The notes under the pieces were generated by a model. The model was not told the origin of the DNA. It was given only the letters and a program-made list of their open reading frames with translations, and did no database searches. The translations under genes and the position numbers were made by a program. From the NCBI GenBank assembly GCA_041504365.1, contig CP167917.1, forward strand, positions 124,001 to 188,000: a DNA stretch of 64,000 nt. The letters are read 5' to 3'. The DNA comes from Dryocola sp. LX212 (GTDB taxonomy: Bacteria > Pseudomonadota > Gammaproteobacteria > Enterobacterales > Enterobacteriaceae). This document shows positions 36,340-45,330 of this stretch, piece by piece. How positions within the stretch are numbered: position 1 is the stretch's first letter; every line of letters starts with the position of its first letter.

Positions 36340-37323
36340 ATGGCGTTATTGAATGTAGATAAATTATCGGTGCATTTCGGCGACGAAGGCACCCCGTTCC
36401 GTGCCGTTGACCGCATCAGTTACAACGTTAGCCAGGGCGAAGTCGTGGGTATCGTGGGCGAGTCCGGCTCCGGCAAGTCCGTTAGCTCGCTGGCAATTAT
36501 GGGGCTGATTGACTATCCCGGCCGCGTCATGGCCGAGAAGCTGGAATTTAACGGTCGGGACCTGCAAAAGATCTCTGAGAAGGAGCGTCGCAACCTGGTT
36601 GGTGCAGAAGTAGCGATGATCTTCCAGGATCCGATGACCAGCCTGAACCCGTGCTACACCGTTGGTTTTCAGATCATGGAAGCCATCAAGGTGCACCAGG
36701 GCGGCAACAAAAAAACGCGCGTTCAGCGCGCAATCGATCTGCTGAACCTGGTAGGCATTCCCGATGCGGCATCACGTCTGGACGTCTATCCGCACCAGCT
36801 TTCGGGCGGCATGAGCCAGCGCGTAATGATCGCCATGGCGATTGCCTGTCGGCCTAAGCTGCTGATTGCCGATGAGCCAACCACCGCGCTGGATGTGACC
36901 ATCCAGGCGCAAATCATCGAGCTGTTACTGGAGCTGCAGCAAAAAGAGAACATGGCGCTGATTTTAATCACCCATGACCTGGCGCTGGTGGCGGAAGCGG
37001 CGCACAAAATCATCGTGATGTATGCAGGCCAGGTGGTGGAAACGGGCGAAGCGAAGGATATCTTCCGCGCGCCGCGCCATCCGTACACCCAAGCCCTGCT
37101 GCGCGCGCTGCCGGAGTTTGCGCAGGATAAAGCTCGTCTGGCCTCGCTGCCGGGCGTGGTGCCGGGCAAGTACGACCGCCCGAACGGCTGCCTGCTCAAC
37201 CCGCGCTGCCCGTATGCAACTGACCGCTGCCGCGCAGAAGAACCAGAACTGAACCTTGTGGACAATGGGCGCCAGTCCAAGTGCCACTATCCCCTCGACG
37301 ATGCCGGGAGGCCAACGCTATGA
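36340..37323 (+). CDS. dppD: DppD dipeptide ABC ATPase
   Basis: 327-residue nucleotide-binding subunit. Walker [12 protein letters not shown] loop [10 protein letters not shown], signature SGGMSQR, Walker [13 protein letters not shown] and the H loop ITHD are all present. The C-terminal oligopeptide-type extension has the Cys-rich iron-sulfur-like motif [16 protein letters not shown]. The stop overlaps the start of dppF (ATGA). Confidence 0.96.
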   Translation: MALLNVDKLSVHFGDEGTPFRAVDRISYNVSQGEVVGIVGESGSGKSVSSLAIMGLIDYPGRVMAEKLEFNGRDLQKISEKERRNLVGAEVAMIFQDPMTSLNPCYTVGFQIMEAIKVHQGGNKKTRVQRAIDLLNLVGIPDAASRLDVYPHQLSGGMSQRVMIAMAIACRPKLLIADEPTTALDVTIQAQIIELLLELQQKENMALILITHDLALVAEAAHKIIVMYAGQVVETGEAKDIFRAPRHPYTQALLRALPEFAQDKARLASLPGVVPGKYDRPNGCLLNPRCPYATDRCRAEEPELNLVDNGRQSKCHYPLDDAGRPTL

Positions 37324-38324
37324 GTACCGAACAGGCCACCGCGCAACCGCTGCTGCGGGCCATCGATTTAAAGAAACACTACCCGGTTAAGAAGGGCATC
37401 TTCGGGCAGGAACGCCTGGTGAAGGCGCTGGACGGCGTGTCGTTTGAGCTGGAGCGCGGTAAAACGCTGGCGGTGGTGGGCGAGTCCGGCTGCGGGAAAT
37501 CCACCCTGGGCCGCCTGCTGACGATGATCGAAATCCCGACCGGTGGCGAGCTGTACTATCAGGGCCAGGATCTGCTGGTGCCGGACGTTACGGCTGAAAA
37601 GCTCAGGCGTCAGAAAATCCAGATTGTCTTCCAGAACCCGTACGGCTCTCTGAACCCGCGCAAGAAAGTAGGGCAGATTCTGGAAGAGCCGCTGCAAATC
37701 AACTCGAACCTGAGCAAAGCCGAGCGCCGTGAAAAAGCGCTGGCGATGATGGCGAAGGTGGGGCTGAAAACCGAGCATTACGATCGTTACCCGCACATGT
37801 TCTCCGGCGGTCAGCGCCAGCGTATCGCTATCGCCCGTGGTCTGATGTTAGATCCGGACGTGGTGATTGCCGATGAGCCAGTTTCCGCGCTGGACGTGTC
37901 GGTGCGCGCGCAGGTGCTGAACCTGATGATGGATTTGCAGCAGGATATGGGGCTGTCATACGTGTTCATCTCCCACGATCTGTCCGTGGTAGAGCACATC
38001 GCCGACGAAGTGATGGTGATGTACCTGGGCCGCTGCGTAGAGAAGGGCACGAAAGACCAGATCTTCTCTAACCCGCGTCACCCGTACACCCAGGCACTGC
38101 TTTCCGCGACCCCACGTCTGAACCCGGACGACCGCCGTGAACGTATCAAGCTGACCGGCGAGCTGCCAAGCCCGCTGAACCCGCCGCCGGGCTGCGCCTT
38201 CAACGCCCGCTGCCGCCGCCGCTTCGGTCCCTGCACCCAGCTGCAGCCGCAGCTCAAGGAGTACGGCGGCCAGCTGGTCGCCTGCTTCGCCGTTGACCAG
38301 GATGAGAACGGGGAAATCCGTTAA
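37320..38324 (+). CDS. dppF: DppF dipeptide ABC ATPase
   Basis: 334-residue second ATPase of the importer. Begins [21 protein letters not shown]; Walker [10 protein letters not shown], signature SGGQRQR, Walker [13 protein letters not shown], and Cys motif [20 protein letters not shown] 37320 overlaps the dppD stop; the open frame begins 13 codons earlier. Last gene of the operon, followed by a terminator. Confidence 0.96.
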   Translation: MSTEQATAQPLLRAIDLKKHYPVKKGIFGQERLVKALDGVSFELERGKTLAVVGESGCGKSTLGRLLTMIEIPTGGELYYQGQDLLVPDVTAEKLRRQKIQIVFQNPYGSLNPRKKVGQILEEPLQINSNLSKAERREKALAMMAKVGLKTEHYDRYPHMFSGGQRQRIAIARGLMLDPDVVIADEPVSALDVSVRAQVLNLMMDLQQDMGLSYVFISHDLSVVEHIADEVMVMYLGRCVEKGTKDQIFSNPRHPYTQALLSATPRLNPDDRRERIKLTGELPSPLNPPPGCAFNARCRRRFGPCTQLQPQLKEYGGQLVACFAVDQDENGEIR

Positions 38325-38327
38325 ATA

Positions 38328-38355
38328 AAAAGCCGGGAATTATCCCGGCTTTCTT
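38328..38355 (+). terminator. Terminator of the dpp operon
   Basis: AAAGCCGGGA-ATTA-TCCCGGCTTTCTT directly behind the dppF stop codon. Confidence 0.93.
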
Positions 38356-38359
38356 ATTT

Positions 38360-38388
38360 GTAGGGCGGATAAGCCTGCGTCATCCGAC
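38360..38388. repeat. REP-like element after dppF
   Basis: GTAGGGCGGATAAGCC with TGCGTCATCCGAC, a shortened copy of the family, immediately behind the dpp terminator. Confidence 0.75.
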
Positions 38389-38593
38389 ACTATAATTTTC
38401 TCCCATCCTTATCCAGATTCCAGCAATGCGGTGATACCGCACCTCTCCACCGCAAAACGCTATTGTTCACCCACGGAAACAGTGAAATCGTGTTTGATGG
38501 ATTTATCGCTTTTGCAGGTCTGCGTAGATTGTGATCCCTGTCACTTCCGCGCCCGGTGCGCGGATCGCGCTTCTACCTGAGATGAGCGTTACT

Positions 38594-39778
38594 ATGCTGA
38601 ATAATAAAGATAAACCTGCACTGACATCGTGGATGGCCGTTTTTTCCCTGACCGTTGCCTGCTTCGTGATGGTTACCACCGAATTCCTGCCTATCGGCCT
38701 GCTGACCAATATAGCGCCTTCGCTGGGCGTGAGTACGGGTACGGCGGGGCTGATGGTCACCACGCCGGGGATTGTTGCCGCCGTCGCCGCTCCCGTGCTT
38801 AGCCTGATTTCGGGACGTCTCGACAGGCGCTGGCTGATGATTGGGCTGTCCGCGCTGCTGGTGGTCTCTAATCTTATCTCCGCCGTGGCCGTGAATTTCC
38901 CGATGATGCTGCTGGGCCGCGTGCTGCTCGGCGTTTGCGTGGGGGGATTCTGGTCCTTTTCGATGAACTACGGGCGTCATCTTGTGCACGAAGCCAGCCA
39001 GGGGCGGGCCGTGGCGCTGATTATCAGCGGCGTGTCCGTAGGCGCGGTTTGTGGTGTACCTGCCGGGGCGTTGATCGGCGATCTGTTCGGCTGGCGCGCG
39101 GCGTTCTTCGGCAGCGCGGCCCTTGCAGTCGGCGTGTTCATTGCCCAGCTGCGTCTGTTAACCCCCGTGCCGCCATCCCGCCCCGTCACGCCGCAGGATC
39201 TGCTGCTGCCGTTCCGCCTGCCGATGGCACGCATTGGCCTGATCGCCATCGTGCTGCTGTTTGTCGGGCATTTCGCCGCCTACACCTACCTGCGCCCTCT
39301 GTTGCAGCAGGTGTTTGTGCTGAGTCCCTCGGCGATATCCGTGCAGCTGCTGGCCTACGGTGCCGTGGGGCTGCTGGGTACGTTTGCCGGGGAGCGCCTG
39401 GCGGCGCATAGCCTGCGCGCCACGTTTATCCTGGTCGCTGCCATGCTGGCGAGCATTTTGATTGTTTCCCCGTTCCTGAGCGGCCTGCCGGGCGCCACGC
39501 TGATGGTGCTGGTCTGGGGCCTGGCGTTCGGTGCGGTGCCCGTCTGTGCGACAAACTGGATGTTCGAACATGTGCCGCAGGCTCCCGAAGCCGGGCAGGC
39601 GCTGCTGGTCTGCGTTATCCAGATTGCGCTGGCTTCCGGTGCGCTGCTGGGCGGTGAAGTGGTCGACTGGCAGGGCGTGAGCAGCGCGATGCTGTTCGGC
39701 GGGGCGCTGATTCTTTCCGCCGCGCTGGTGTTCGGCCTCTCCTTGCGCACCAGCCTGATTAGCGCTAAACAGTCATAA
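38594..39778 (+). CDS. MFS transporter of the DHA1 (drug-efflux-like) family
   Basis: 394-residue 12-helix transporter. Begins MLNNKDKPALTSWMAVFSLTVACFVMVTTEFLPIGLL; the helix-1 motif TTEFLPIGLL and GRLDRRW loop 2-3 motif mark the AraJ/SotB/YdhP-like efflux branch. The start is uncertain: ATG 38594 is used, ATG 38582 is possible, and neither has a strong ribosome site. It is followed 59 bp later by a LysR gene in the same direction. E. coli K-12 has yhjV here. Substrate unknown. Confidence 0.85.
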   Translation: MLNNKDKPALTSWMAVFSLTVACFVMVTTEFLPIGLLTNIAPSLGVSTGTAGLMVTTPGIVAAVAAPVLSLISGRLDRRWLMIGLSALLVVSNLISAVAVNFPMMLLGRVLLGVCVGGFWSFSMNYGRHLVHEASQGRAVALIISGVSVGAVCGVPAGALIGDLFGWRAAFFGSAALAVGVFIAQLRLLTPVPPSRPVTPQDLLLPFRLPMARIGLIAIVLLFVGHFAAYTYLRPLLQQVFVLSPSAISVQLLAYGAVGLLGTFAGERLAAHSLRATFILVAAMLASILIVSPFLSGLPGATLMVLVWGLAFGAVPVCATNWMFEHVPQAPEAGQALLVCVIQIALASGALLGGEVVDWQGVSSAMLFGGALILSAALVFGLSLRTSLISAKQS

Positions 39779-39837
39779 CGATTATTCCTTCCGATAAACA
39801 GTCCCGGGCAGTATCCGGGGCTGCCACTGAGAGCGCT

Positions 39838-40731
39838 ATGGATCATCATTTACAGGCAATACGCGTTTTTAACCGCGTGGTGGAGACGGGCGGTTTTACC
39901 CGCGCGGCGGACTCTCTGCGCATGCCGAAAGCCACCGTCACTAAGCTGATTCAGAACCTGGAAGATCATCTGCAAACCAAGCTTTTTCAGCGCACCACGC
40001 GGAGCGTATCGGTGACGCCGGAAGGGGAGTGCTATTACCGCCGCACGGTGAAGTGGCTCGCCGACCTGGAGCAGATGGAAGGCTGCATGACCGAATCCCA
40101 GAGCGCGCCGCAGGGCGTACTGCGGATAGACGTGGGCGGAGGAACGGCAAAGCACGTTTTGCTGCCAGCGTTGAGGGAGTTTCTTGAGCGCTATCCGCAG
40201 ATTCAGATAGACCTCGGCGTGGGCGACCGCAATATCGACCTGATTAACGACAGCGCGGACTGCGTGATCCGCAGCGGCCCGCTTGCCGACTCTACGCTGA
40301 TTGCCCGCCGCTTGTTCGAGCTGAAATGGGTGACCTGCGCCTCCCCTGACTACCTCGCCCGCTACGGCACCCCAAAACATCCCGCTGAACTGGAGCAGGG
40401 CTACCCGCTGACCCACTATCGCCATGCGGTAAATGACCGCGTGCTGCCGCTGCGCTTTGTCGACCGGGGAAAAACGATGGAGCTGCTTTATCGCTATCAG
40501 GTCAGCGTCAACGAGGGCAGCGCGCTGCTGGCCTCGGCGCTGGCGGGGCTGGGGATAATCCAGACGCTGAGGTTTATGGCCGAGCCTCATCTGCGAAGCG
40601 GCGAGCTGGTCAGCGTGCTCGGCGACTGGCTGCCGCCGGGGGAAAATATGTTCCTGGTTTATCCTTCCAACCGCCACCTGAGCGCCAAGCTGCGGGTGTT
40701 TATCGAATGGGCGGTGGAGCGGTTTAAGTGA
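39838..40731 (+). CDS. LysR-family transcription regulator
   Basis: 297-residue LysR protein. N-terminal winged HTH: MDHHLQAIRVFNRVVETGGFTRAADSLRMPKATVTKLIQNLEDHLQTKLF (1-50). C-terminal two-lobed effector domain, LRIDVGGGTAKHVLLPALREFLERYPQIQIDLGVGDRNIDL. It sits behind the MFS gene on the same strand, so regulation of that gene is possible but unproved; LysR proteins usually lie divergent to their targets. Confidence 0.92.
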   Translation: MDHHLQAIRVFNRVVETGGFTRAADSLRMPKATVTKLIQNLEDHLQTKLFQRTTRSVSVTPEGECYYRRTVKWLADLEQMEGCMTESQSAPQGVLRIDVGGGTAKHVLLPALREFLERYPQIQIDLGVGDRNIDLINDSADCVIRSGPLADSTLIARRLFELKWVTCASPDYLARYGTPKHPAELEQGYPLTHYRHAVNDRVLPLRFVDRGKTMELLYRYQVSVNEGSALLASALAGLGIIQTLRFMAEPHLRSGELVSVLGDWLPPGENMFLVYPSNRHLSAKLRVFIEWAVERFK

Positions 40732-40740
40732 AGGGAGGAT

Positions 40741-40775
40741 AAAAAACGGATGGCATTGCGCCATCCGTTTTTGTT
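40741..40775. terminator. Bidirectional terminator between lysR and bcsG
   Basis: AAAAAACGGATGG, loop CATTGCG, CCATCCGTTTTTG: A run on one side and T run on the other, between convergent genes. Confidence 0.92.
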
Positions 40776-40781
40776 TCAGCA

Positions 40782-42461
40782 TTACTGCGGGTAAGGCACC
40801 CAGTCGCCGCCGTTGAGGCGCACATAAGGTTTGTTCTGATACTGAATCACTATCGCGTTCGAGTTCTCAGACACCGGCGCGGTCTGCGGCAGGTTCTTCG
40901 TCAGGGCATCCCAGTCCACCTGGTCGGCTACGAAGTTCTTGCCGTCGACGGAGCGGGCGACCAGCTCGGACACCGCCAGCATGCTGCTTGGCTGAGTGAT
41001 TTCAATGGCGTCACCATCGTGCGGCGCCTTCATGCCGACGAATTTGATGCCGACCGGCACGTGGGTAATGTCCGGGCTTGGAATATCGCGCAGGCCGGAG
41101 ACCTGCATTTTATCGCCTTTCAGCGCTGCACCGTGTTCCGGCACAATCACCACCATCACTTTACGGCCCGATTTCTCCAGAGTCGTCAGGAACGCATCCA
41201 GTTCGTCAAACAGCTTCTGGGCGCGGACTTTGTAGTCTGCGGTTTTGCTGTTGCCCGGGAAGTGGTTGCCGTCGTGCAGCGGCAGCAGGTTATAGAAGGT
41301 TGCGCTACGGGTATTTGGCTCGCGTTCTTTGCCTTCCATCCAGCGGTTCAGCACGGCCGTATCGTCGTAGACCGGGGAGTTATCAAACGACAGCAGGCCG
41401 GTCGGCAACCCTTTCTGATCCATCAGCGGCGACTGCATGCCGCCATATTCGCGCACTTCTTTAAGGAAGTCACCGAACACGCCGTTGTGGTCCATCATCA
41501 GGTGCTGGCTGAAGCCAAGCTTGGCCAGATTTTCAAAGAGGTAGCACTGGCTGCCTTCCGGCGAGTAGAGATTTTTGTGCGACGGCTGTCCGCAGCTGGC
41601 GCGCAGCAGGCGAATCGCCGCCGGACCGCTGTAGGAGGTTGCCGAGTTAAAGTTCTTGAACAGAATATCAAAGTGCTTCCAAAGCGGATGATCGCTCAGG
41701 CCCGCGGCGTCAATATCTGACCAGGAGAGCGAGCAGATGTTGATCACCAGCAGCTCAAACGGCTGTGAATCCGCAGGCAGCGAGGTCGGGAAGGTGGTCA
41801 CGCGCTTTGCTTCGGCTGCGTAGAAGCTGTTCAGCCAGGCGGTCAGGTTCTGAGTGGTTGGCGGAGCGGTCTGGGCCGGAATATCGCCAGGCACCGGAGC
41901 GATGGCAGCGCCGGTTTCTGTCGCGGCGGCGGTCGCGCCCGCCGTAGCCGCTGCTGGCGCCTGCGCTGCGCTCGGAAATAGCGAAATAGCTGGACCAGCG
42001 ATGGTCAGCACGTTCAGCCAGATAAGCGCGGCCACCACAAACACGGTTACACGGATCCACTGGGAAAGGAACAGCCAGGCAACAAGCAGCACGAAGGTGG
42101 CACCGACCATCTCCCAGTTGATAAAGCGTGTTACCAGGTCAATCAGGTAGTCCATGCTGAAGCCAGCCAGCTGCGAGCCCTGGCTCATGATGCTTTCCGG
42201 GCCGGGTAGCCAGGTATCGTGCCAGAAAAGGCCAATCCCCACGGGCAGTGCAATCCAGTTGCGCAGACGGTGGAGCTTGAGGCTCGGCAGCGGGAAGAGC
42301 AGAAAAGCGACGAACACCAGGTTGGCCAGCGGGTGGAAATTCAGGTAGCCCGTCCACAGCAGGCCGAACTTCAGCAGATAGTAGAAGTTCCAGCCACCGA
42401 GGCCGCGCCAGGATTGCCACAAGGGGGCTGACGGAGATCCCGCCGGTACTTTTTTAGTCAT
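40782..42461 (-). CDS. bcsG: BcsG cellulose phosphoethanolamine transferase
   Basis: 559-residue inner-membrane enzyme that attaches phosphoethanolamine to cellulose. Four or five membrane helices (about 25-170) are followed by a Pro/Ala linker and a periplasmic alkaline-phosphatase-like zinc domain. The nucleophile serine lies in FNSATSYSGPAAIRLLRASCGQ, and VIVPEHGAAL carries zinc ligands. Length equals E. coli BcsG. It overlaps bcsF by 8 bp in the bcsE-F-G unit. Confidence 0.96.
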   Translation of the reverse strand: MTKKVPAGSPSAPLWQSWRGLGGWNFYYLLKFGLLWTGYLNFHPLANLVFVAFLLFPLPSLKLHRLRNWIALPVGIGLFWHDTWLPGPESIMSQGSQLAGFSMDYLIDLVTRFINWEMVGATFVLLVAWLFLSQWIRVTVFVVAALIWLNVLTIAGPAISLFPSAAQAPAAATAGATAAATETGAAIAPVPGDIPAQTAPPTTQNLTAWLNSFYAAEAKRVTTFPTSLPADSQPFELLVINICSLSWSDIDAAGLSDHPLWKHFDILFKNFNSATSYSGPAAIRLLRASCGQPSHKNLYSPEGSQCYLFENLAKLGFSQHLMMDHNGVFGDFLKEVREYGGMQSPLMDQKGLPTGLLSFDNSPVYDDTAVLNRWMEGKEREPNTRSATFYNLLPLHDGNHFPGNSKTADYKVRAQKLFDELDAFLTTLEKSGRKVMVVIVPEHGAALKGDKMQVSGLRDIPSPDITHVPVGIKFVGMKAPHDGDAIEITQPSSMLAVSELVARSVDGKNFVADQVDWDALTKNLPQTAPVSENSNAIVIQYQNKPYVRLNGGDWVPYPQ

Positions 42462-42645
42462 GTCGATGGTCTGCCTTGACAGAAGTGCGGCGCAGCGTGC
42501 CGGCTGGCTTCACGTAACGTGGTTTCAGGAATAAAAGTCGAATCGTTGCCGTCAGGCGTGGCAGCCAGCGATGGCTCACGTAGCCAAACGGGATAAAGAC
42601 TATCGCGCACAGGGCGATGAGCTGCAGGATATCGGTCAGGTTCAT
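42454..42645 (-). CDS. bcsF: BcsF membrane-anchored cellulose subunit
   Basis: 63-residue protein with one N-terminal membrane helix (DILQLIALCAIVFIPFGYV, about 4-22) and a basic cytoplasmic tail. It begins MNLTDILQLIALC like E. coli BcsF, which recruits BcsE to the membrane and works with BcsG. It lies 2 bp behind bcsE and overlaps bcsG. Confidence 0.93.
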   Translation of the reverse strand: MNLTDILQLIALCAIVFIPFGYVSHRWLPRLTATIRLLFLKPRYVKPAGTLRRTSVKADHRHD

Positions 42646-42647
42646 GG

Positions 42648-44210
42648 TTATTCCGCTGGTTCCTGGTTTGCCGCTTTAAGGAGCGTGGTCGGTACGGCGA
42701 TGCGTCGCACGGCCTGGCTGTTATGTTTTACCCGGCGTGCCTCGCTAATTTCCAGCGAGACGTCCAGCGGTTTGTTCCACTTTTCCGGGTTCATGGCCTG
42801 CATCTGCACGATTTCGGCGGAAATCTGGTTATCTTCATACCACACCATGCGGTTGGAAAAGATATCGCCCGCAGGCAGAGGGAAGATGTGGCTCAGCGCG
42901 ATATCCAGGTCGTTAATACGGCAGAACGGTAAAAACAGCGTGATGCGGTTTTCGCTGATGGTCATGATGTCACCCAGGCGGTTAGGGCGGCACAGCGTCA
43001 GCGCCTGTTCGGCCCGCAGGCCAGGAACCGGACGCAGGGCGACCATCACGCCTTTGCCATCCTGCGGCAGCAGGGTGTTGTTCATCAGTGCGACAACCGC
43101 ATTGCAGAAGACGTCCCACGGCTGATAGCCGCGCAGCTTAAGCGGCTGCATCTGTTCAATAAGCAGGTTGATATCTTCCGGCACGTGACGGCTGAACTGC
43201 TGGCCCTGAATGCTTTCAATCATCGTCAGGCTGCGGGAGAGCGGTGCGTTCCAGGGAATAATCAGCGTTGCGCCACACCCCAGCAGCAGCCGCTCGTCCG
43301 TGGCGCGCAGGCTGGCATTATTTTCTCTGACGACAATTTTCATTGCGCTGCCGCGCTGGCGGCGCAGGGTGTGGATCTGGTGGGCCAGATCATCAATTTG
43401 GTTATTTTTGGCCAACGAGAAGATGACCGTAGACGCCTGCGCGCTGCGCGCCGCCTCAAACAGGGCATCGTTAGTGTTGAACAGCTGCCAGTATTCGGAG
43501 AGCGGCGGTGCCCCTTCGAGGATGGCGCTGTGGCTGAGGATCTGCTTTTCGTCGCTGCGCGGCTGCAGGTCGGCGTCTGCTGTTTCCACTAGCCGCCACT
43601 CCTCGTTCTGCCACTGTAGATCGAGCTGCTGCTGGGCGCTGACACCCTTCTCGTTGCACCAGAAGGAGACGTCGTAGCGGCAAATGTCTCCCTGATAGCG
43701 CATCGTCGCGAGGCCGTTAAGGATCCTGTGCTCGCTAACCAATAAAGAGCGTTGTTTATCGCTTTTATTTCCGGTATTAAGCAATAAGATGCTGCATTTA
43801 TAGCGCTGGGTCCATTTTGCAAGGTCCTGCAACCATTGACGCAGTTCTTCAGCAGATATATTTTCCCAGGATTGTTCAGAAAGTAGCAAAATAAAGAAAT
43901 AATGCTCCGGATTGAGGCTACACATCAAATCGCGGCGCATATATTTTAGACCATCTTTTGAGGCCGGCATGCTAAAAAGGCGAATTTTCTCGGGACCGTG
44001 ATTATCATCCAATTTAACTATTTTGTGGGGTTTAATTCCCTGGGTGACTACCGCCACTTTAGCCCGCCTGTCATGGGCTGCAACCGTTTGATTTATAAGT
44101 TTTACAGCATCATCATGACGATCAACGTTGAGCCACCAAACCCCACCGGCTGGCATGTGTCGCAATTCGTCCCACAAAGAACGGATGCCGACCGAAAATA
44201 TGGGTTCCAT
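42648..44210 (-). CDS. bcsE: BcsE c-di-GMP-binding cellulose regulator
   Basis: 520-residue cytoplasmic protein, beginning MEPIFSVGIRSLWDELRHM. Its C-terminal GIL domain carries the RxxD c-di-GMP motif in LCRPNRLGDIMTIS. Inactive REC-like and GGDEF-like modules precede it in the family. BcsE binds BcsR-BcsQ and is needed for full cellulose output. It is divergent from bcsR over a 172-bp gap. Confidence 0.95.
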   Translation of the reverse strand: MEPIFSVGIRSLWDELRHMPAGGVWWLNVDRHDDAVKLINQTVAAHDRRAKVAVVTQGIKPHKIVKLDDNHGPEKIRLFSMPASKDGLKYMRRDLMCSLNPEHYFFILLLSEQSWENISAEELRQWLQDLAKWTQRYKCSILLLNTGNKSDKQRSLLVSEHRILNGLATMRYQGDICRYDVSFWCNEKGVSAQQQLDLQWQNEEWRLVETADADLQPRSDEKQILSHSAILEGAPPLSEYWQLFNTNDALFEAARSAQASTVIFSLAKNNQIDDLAHQIHTLRRQRGSAMKIVVRENNASLRATDERLLLGCGATLIIPWNAPLSRSLTMIESIQGQQFSRHVPEDINLLIEQMQPLKLRGYQPWDVFCNAVVALMNNTLLPQDGKGVMVALRPVPGLRAEQALTLCRPNRLGDIMTISENRITLFLPFCRINDLDIALSHIFPLPAGDIFSNRMVWYEDNQISAEIVQMQAMNPEKWNKPLDVSLEISEARRVKHNSQAVRRIAVPTTLLKAANQEPAE

Positions 44211-44382
44211 GGCGTCCCCTTGATGAAAAATTAGTATGTATGTCAGTTTACTAGCGAAAGCCTGGAAATAAACCTAACATTGAAAATAAACAGCATCGGT
44301 TTTAGCATTGTAAATCAATTTTCGTTTTCCGAACATTTGCCAGTATCCTTGTCACGGGTACGGTTAAGGAACATTAGTCATA

Positions 44383-44568
44383 ATGCGTGAAAAAGAAGCT
44401 GAAGATGTTCAGGAGACGCCGCTTGCCTATGCTTTCCAGAATGATTTTTTAGCACTCAGCAAAGCTTTCTCCTTGCCGGAAATAGATTATACCGATATAT
44501 CAGCGCGGGAACAGTTGGCGACGGCGCTCAAACGTTGGCCTTTGCTGGCAGAATTAACGCAACAATAG
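44383..44568 (+). CDS. bcsR: BcsR cellulose regulatory subunit
   Basis: 61-residue protein, MREKEAEDVQETPLAYAFQNDFLALSKAFSLPEIDYTDIS. The family forms a complex with BcsQ and stabilises it. First gene of bcsRQABZC. AAGGA lies 12-16 bases before the ATG. Confidence 0.93.
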   Translation: MREKEAEDVQETPLAYAFQNDFLALSKAFSLPEIDYTDISAREQLATALKRWPLLAELTQQ

Positions 44569-44580
44569 GGAGTGAGCCTG

Positions 44581-45330
44581 ATGGCGATCATTGGGTTACA
44601 GGGGTTGCGTGGTGGCGTGGGAACCACCTCTATCACCGCAGCGCTTGGCTGGTCTTTACAACAATTAGGTGAATCAGTTCTGGTAGTGGATGCCTCACCG
44701 GACAATTTGTTGCGTCTGTATTTTAATATTGAGTTCGCCGAAACGGGCGGCTGGGCGCGCGCGCTACTGGATAACCGCGACTGGCACGCTGCGGCGTGGA
44801 GCTATACCACGCATCTTGACGTTCTGCCTTTTGGGCAGTTGACCTGCGGCGAGCGTCAAACCTTTACCTCTCTTGAAAAAGCCCTCGGCTATTTCAGCAA
44901 CGCGCTGGAAGAGTTAAAAGCCAGCGGCCGTTACCAGTGGATACTGGTGGATCTGCCGCACGGCTACGATCCGCTGACGCGTCAGTTATTAAGCCAGATT
45001 GATCACGTCATCACGGTTGTTAAGCCCGATACCAACTGCCATACGCGGCTGCATCAGCAGACGCTGCCGGCCGGTTCGCTGCTGCTGGTTAACTATCTTC
45101 TGGTGGCAAGCCAGCTGCAGGATGATATTTACCAGATCTGGCTGCAAAGCCAGCGCAGCATGATCCCGATTGTGCTACACCGGGATGAGGCGCTGCCGGA
45201 ATCGGCGGCCAGCAAGCAGCCGGTGGGCGAGTACAGCCCGGACTCCCTGGTTGCCAATGAGATAATGACGCTTGCCAACTGGTGCCTGCTGCGCTTCTCG
45301 GCTAAAAGCCATGCCGGAGTGACTGAATGA
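44581..45330 (+). CDS. bcsQ: BcsQ MinD-like ATPase, intact
   Basis: 249-residue deviant-Walker-A ATPase needed to place the cellulose machine at the pole. It begins MAIIGLQGLRGGVGTTSITAAL; the P loop is LRGGVGTTS. ATG 44581, with AGGGAG nine bases upstream, is chosen over GTG 44572. Codon 6 is TTA (Leu); in E. coli K-12 this codon is a TAG stop that abolishes cellulose synthesis, so here the gene is whole. It overlaps bcsA by 4 bp (ATGA). Confidence 0.96.
   Translation: MAIIGLQGLRGGVGTTSITAALGWSLQQLGESVLVVDASPDNLLRLYFNIEFAETGGWARALLDNRDWHAAAWSYTTHLDVLPFGQLTCGERQTFTSLEKALGYFSNALEELKASGRYQWILVDLPHGYDPLTRQLLSQIDHVITVVKPDTNCHTRLHQQTLPAGSLLLVNYLLVASQLQDDIYQIWLQSQRSMIPIVLHRDEALPESAASKQPVGEYSPDSLVANEIMTLANWCLLRFSAKSHAGVTE

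Noticed and set aside
35304-36416. 370-codon frame antisense to dppB-dppC-dppD
   Set aside because: Composition is His/Gln/Arg-rich as expected for antisense; it spans three real genes.
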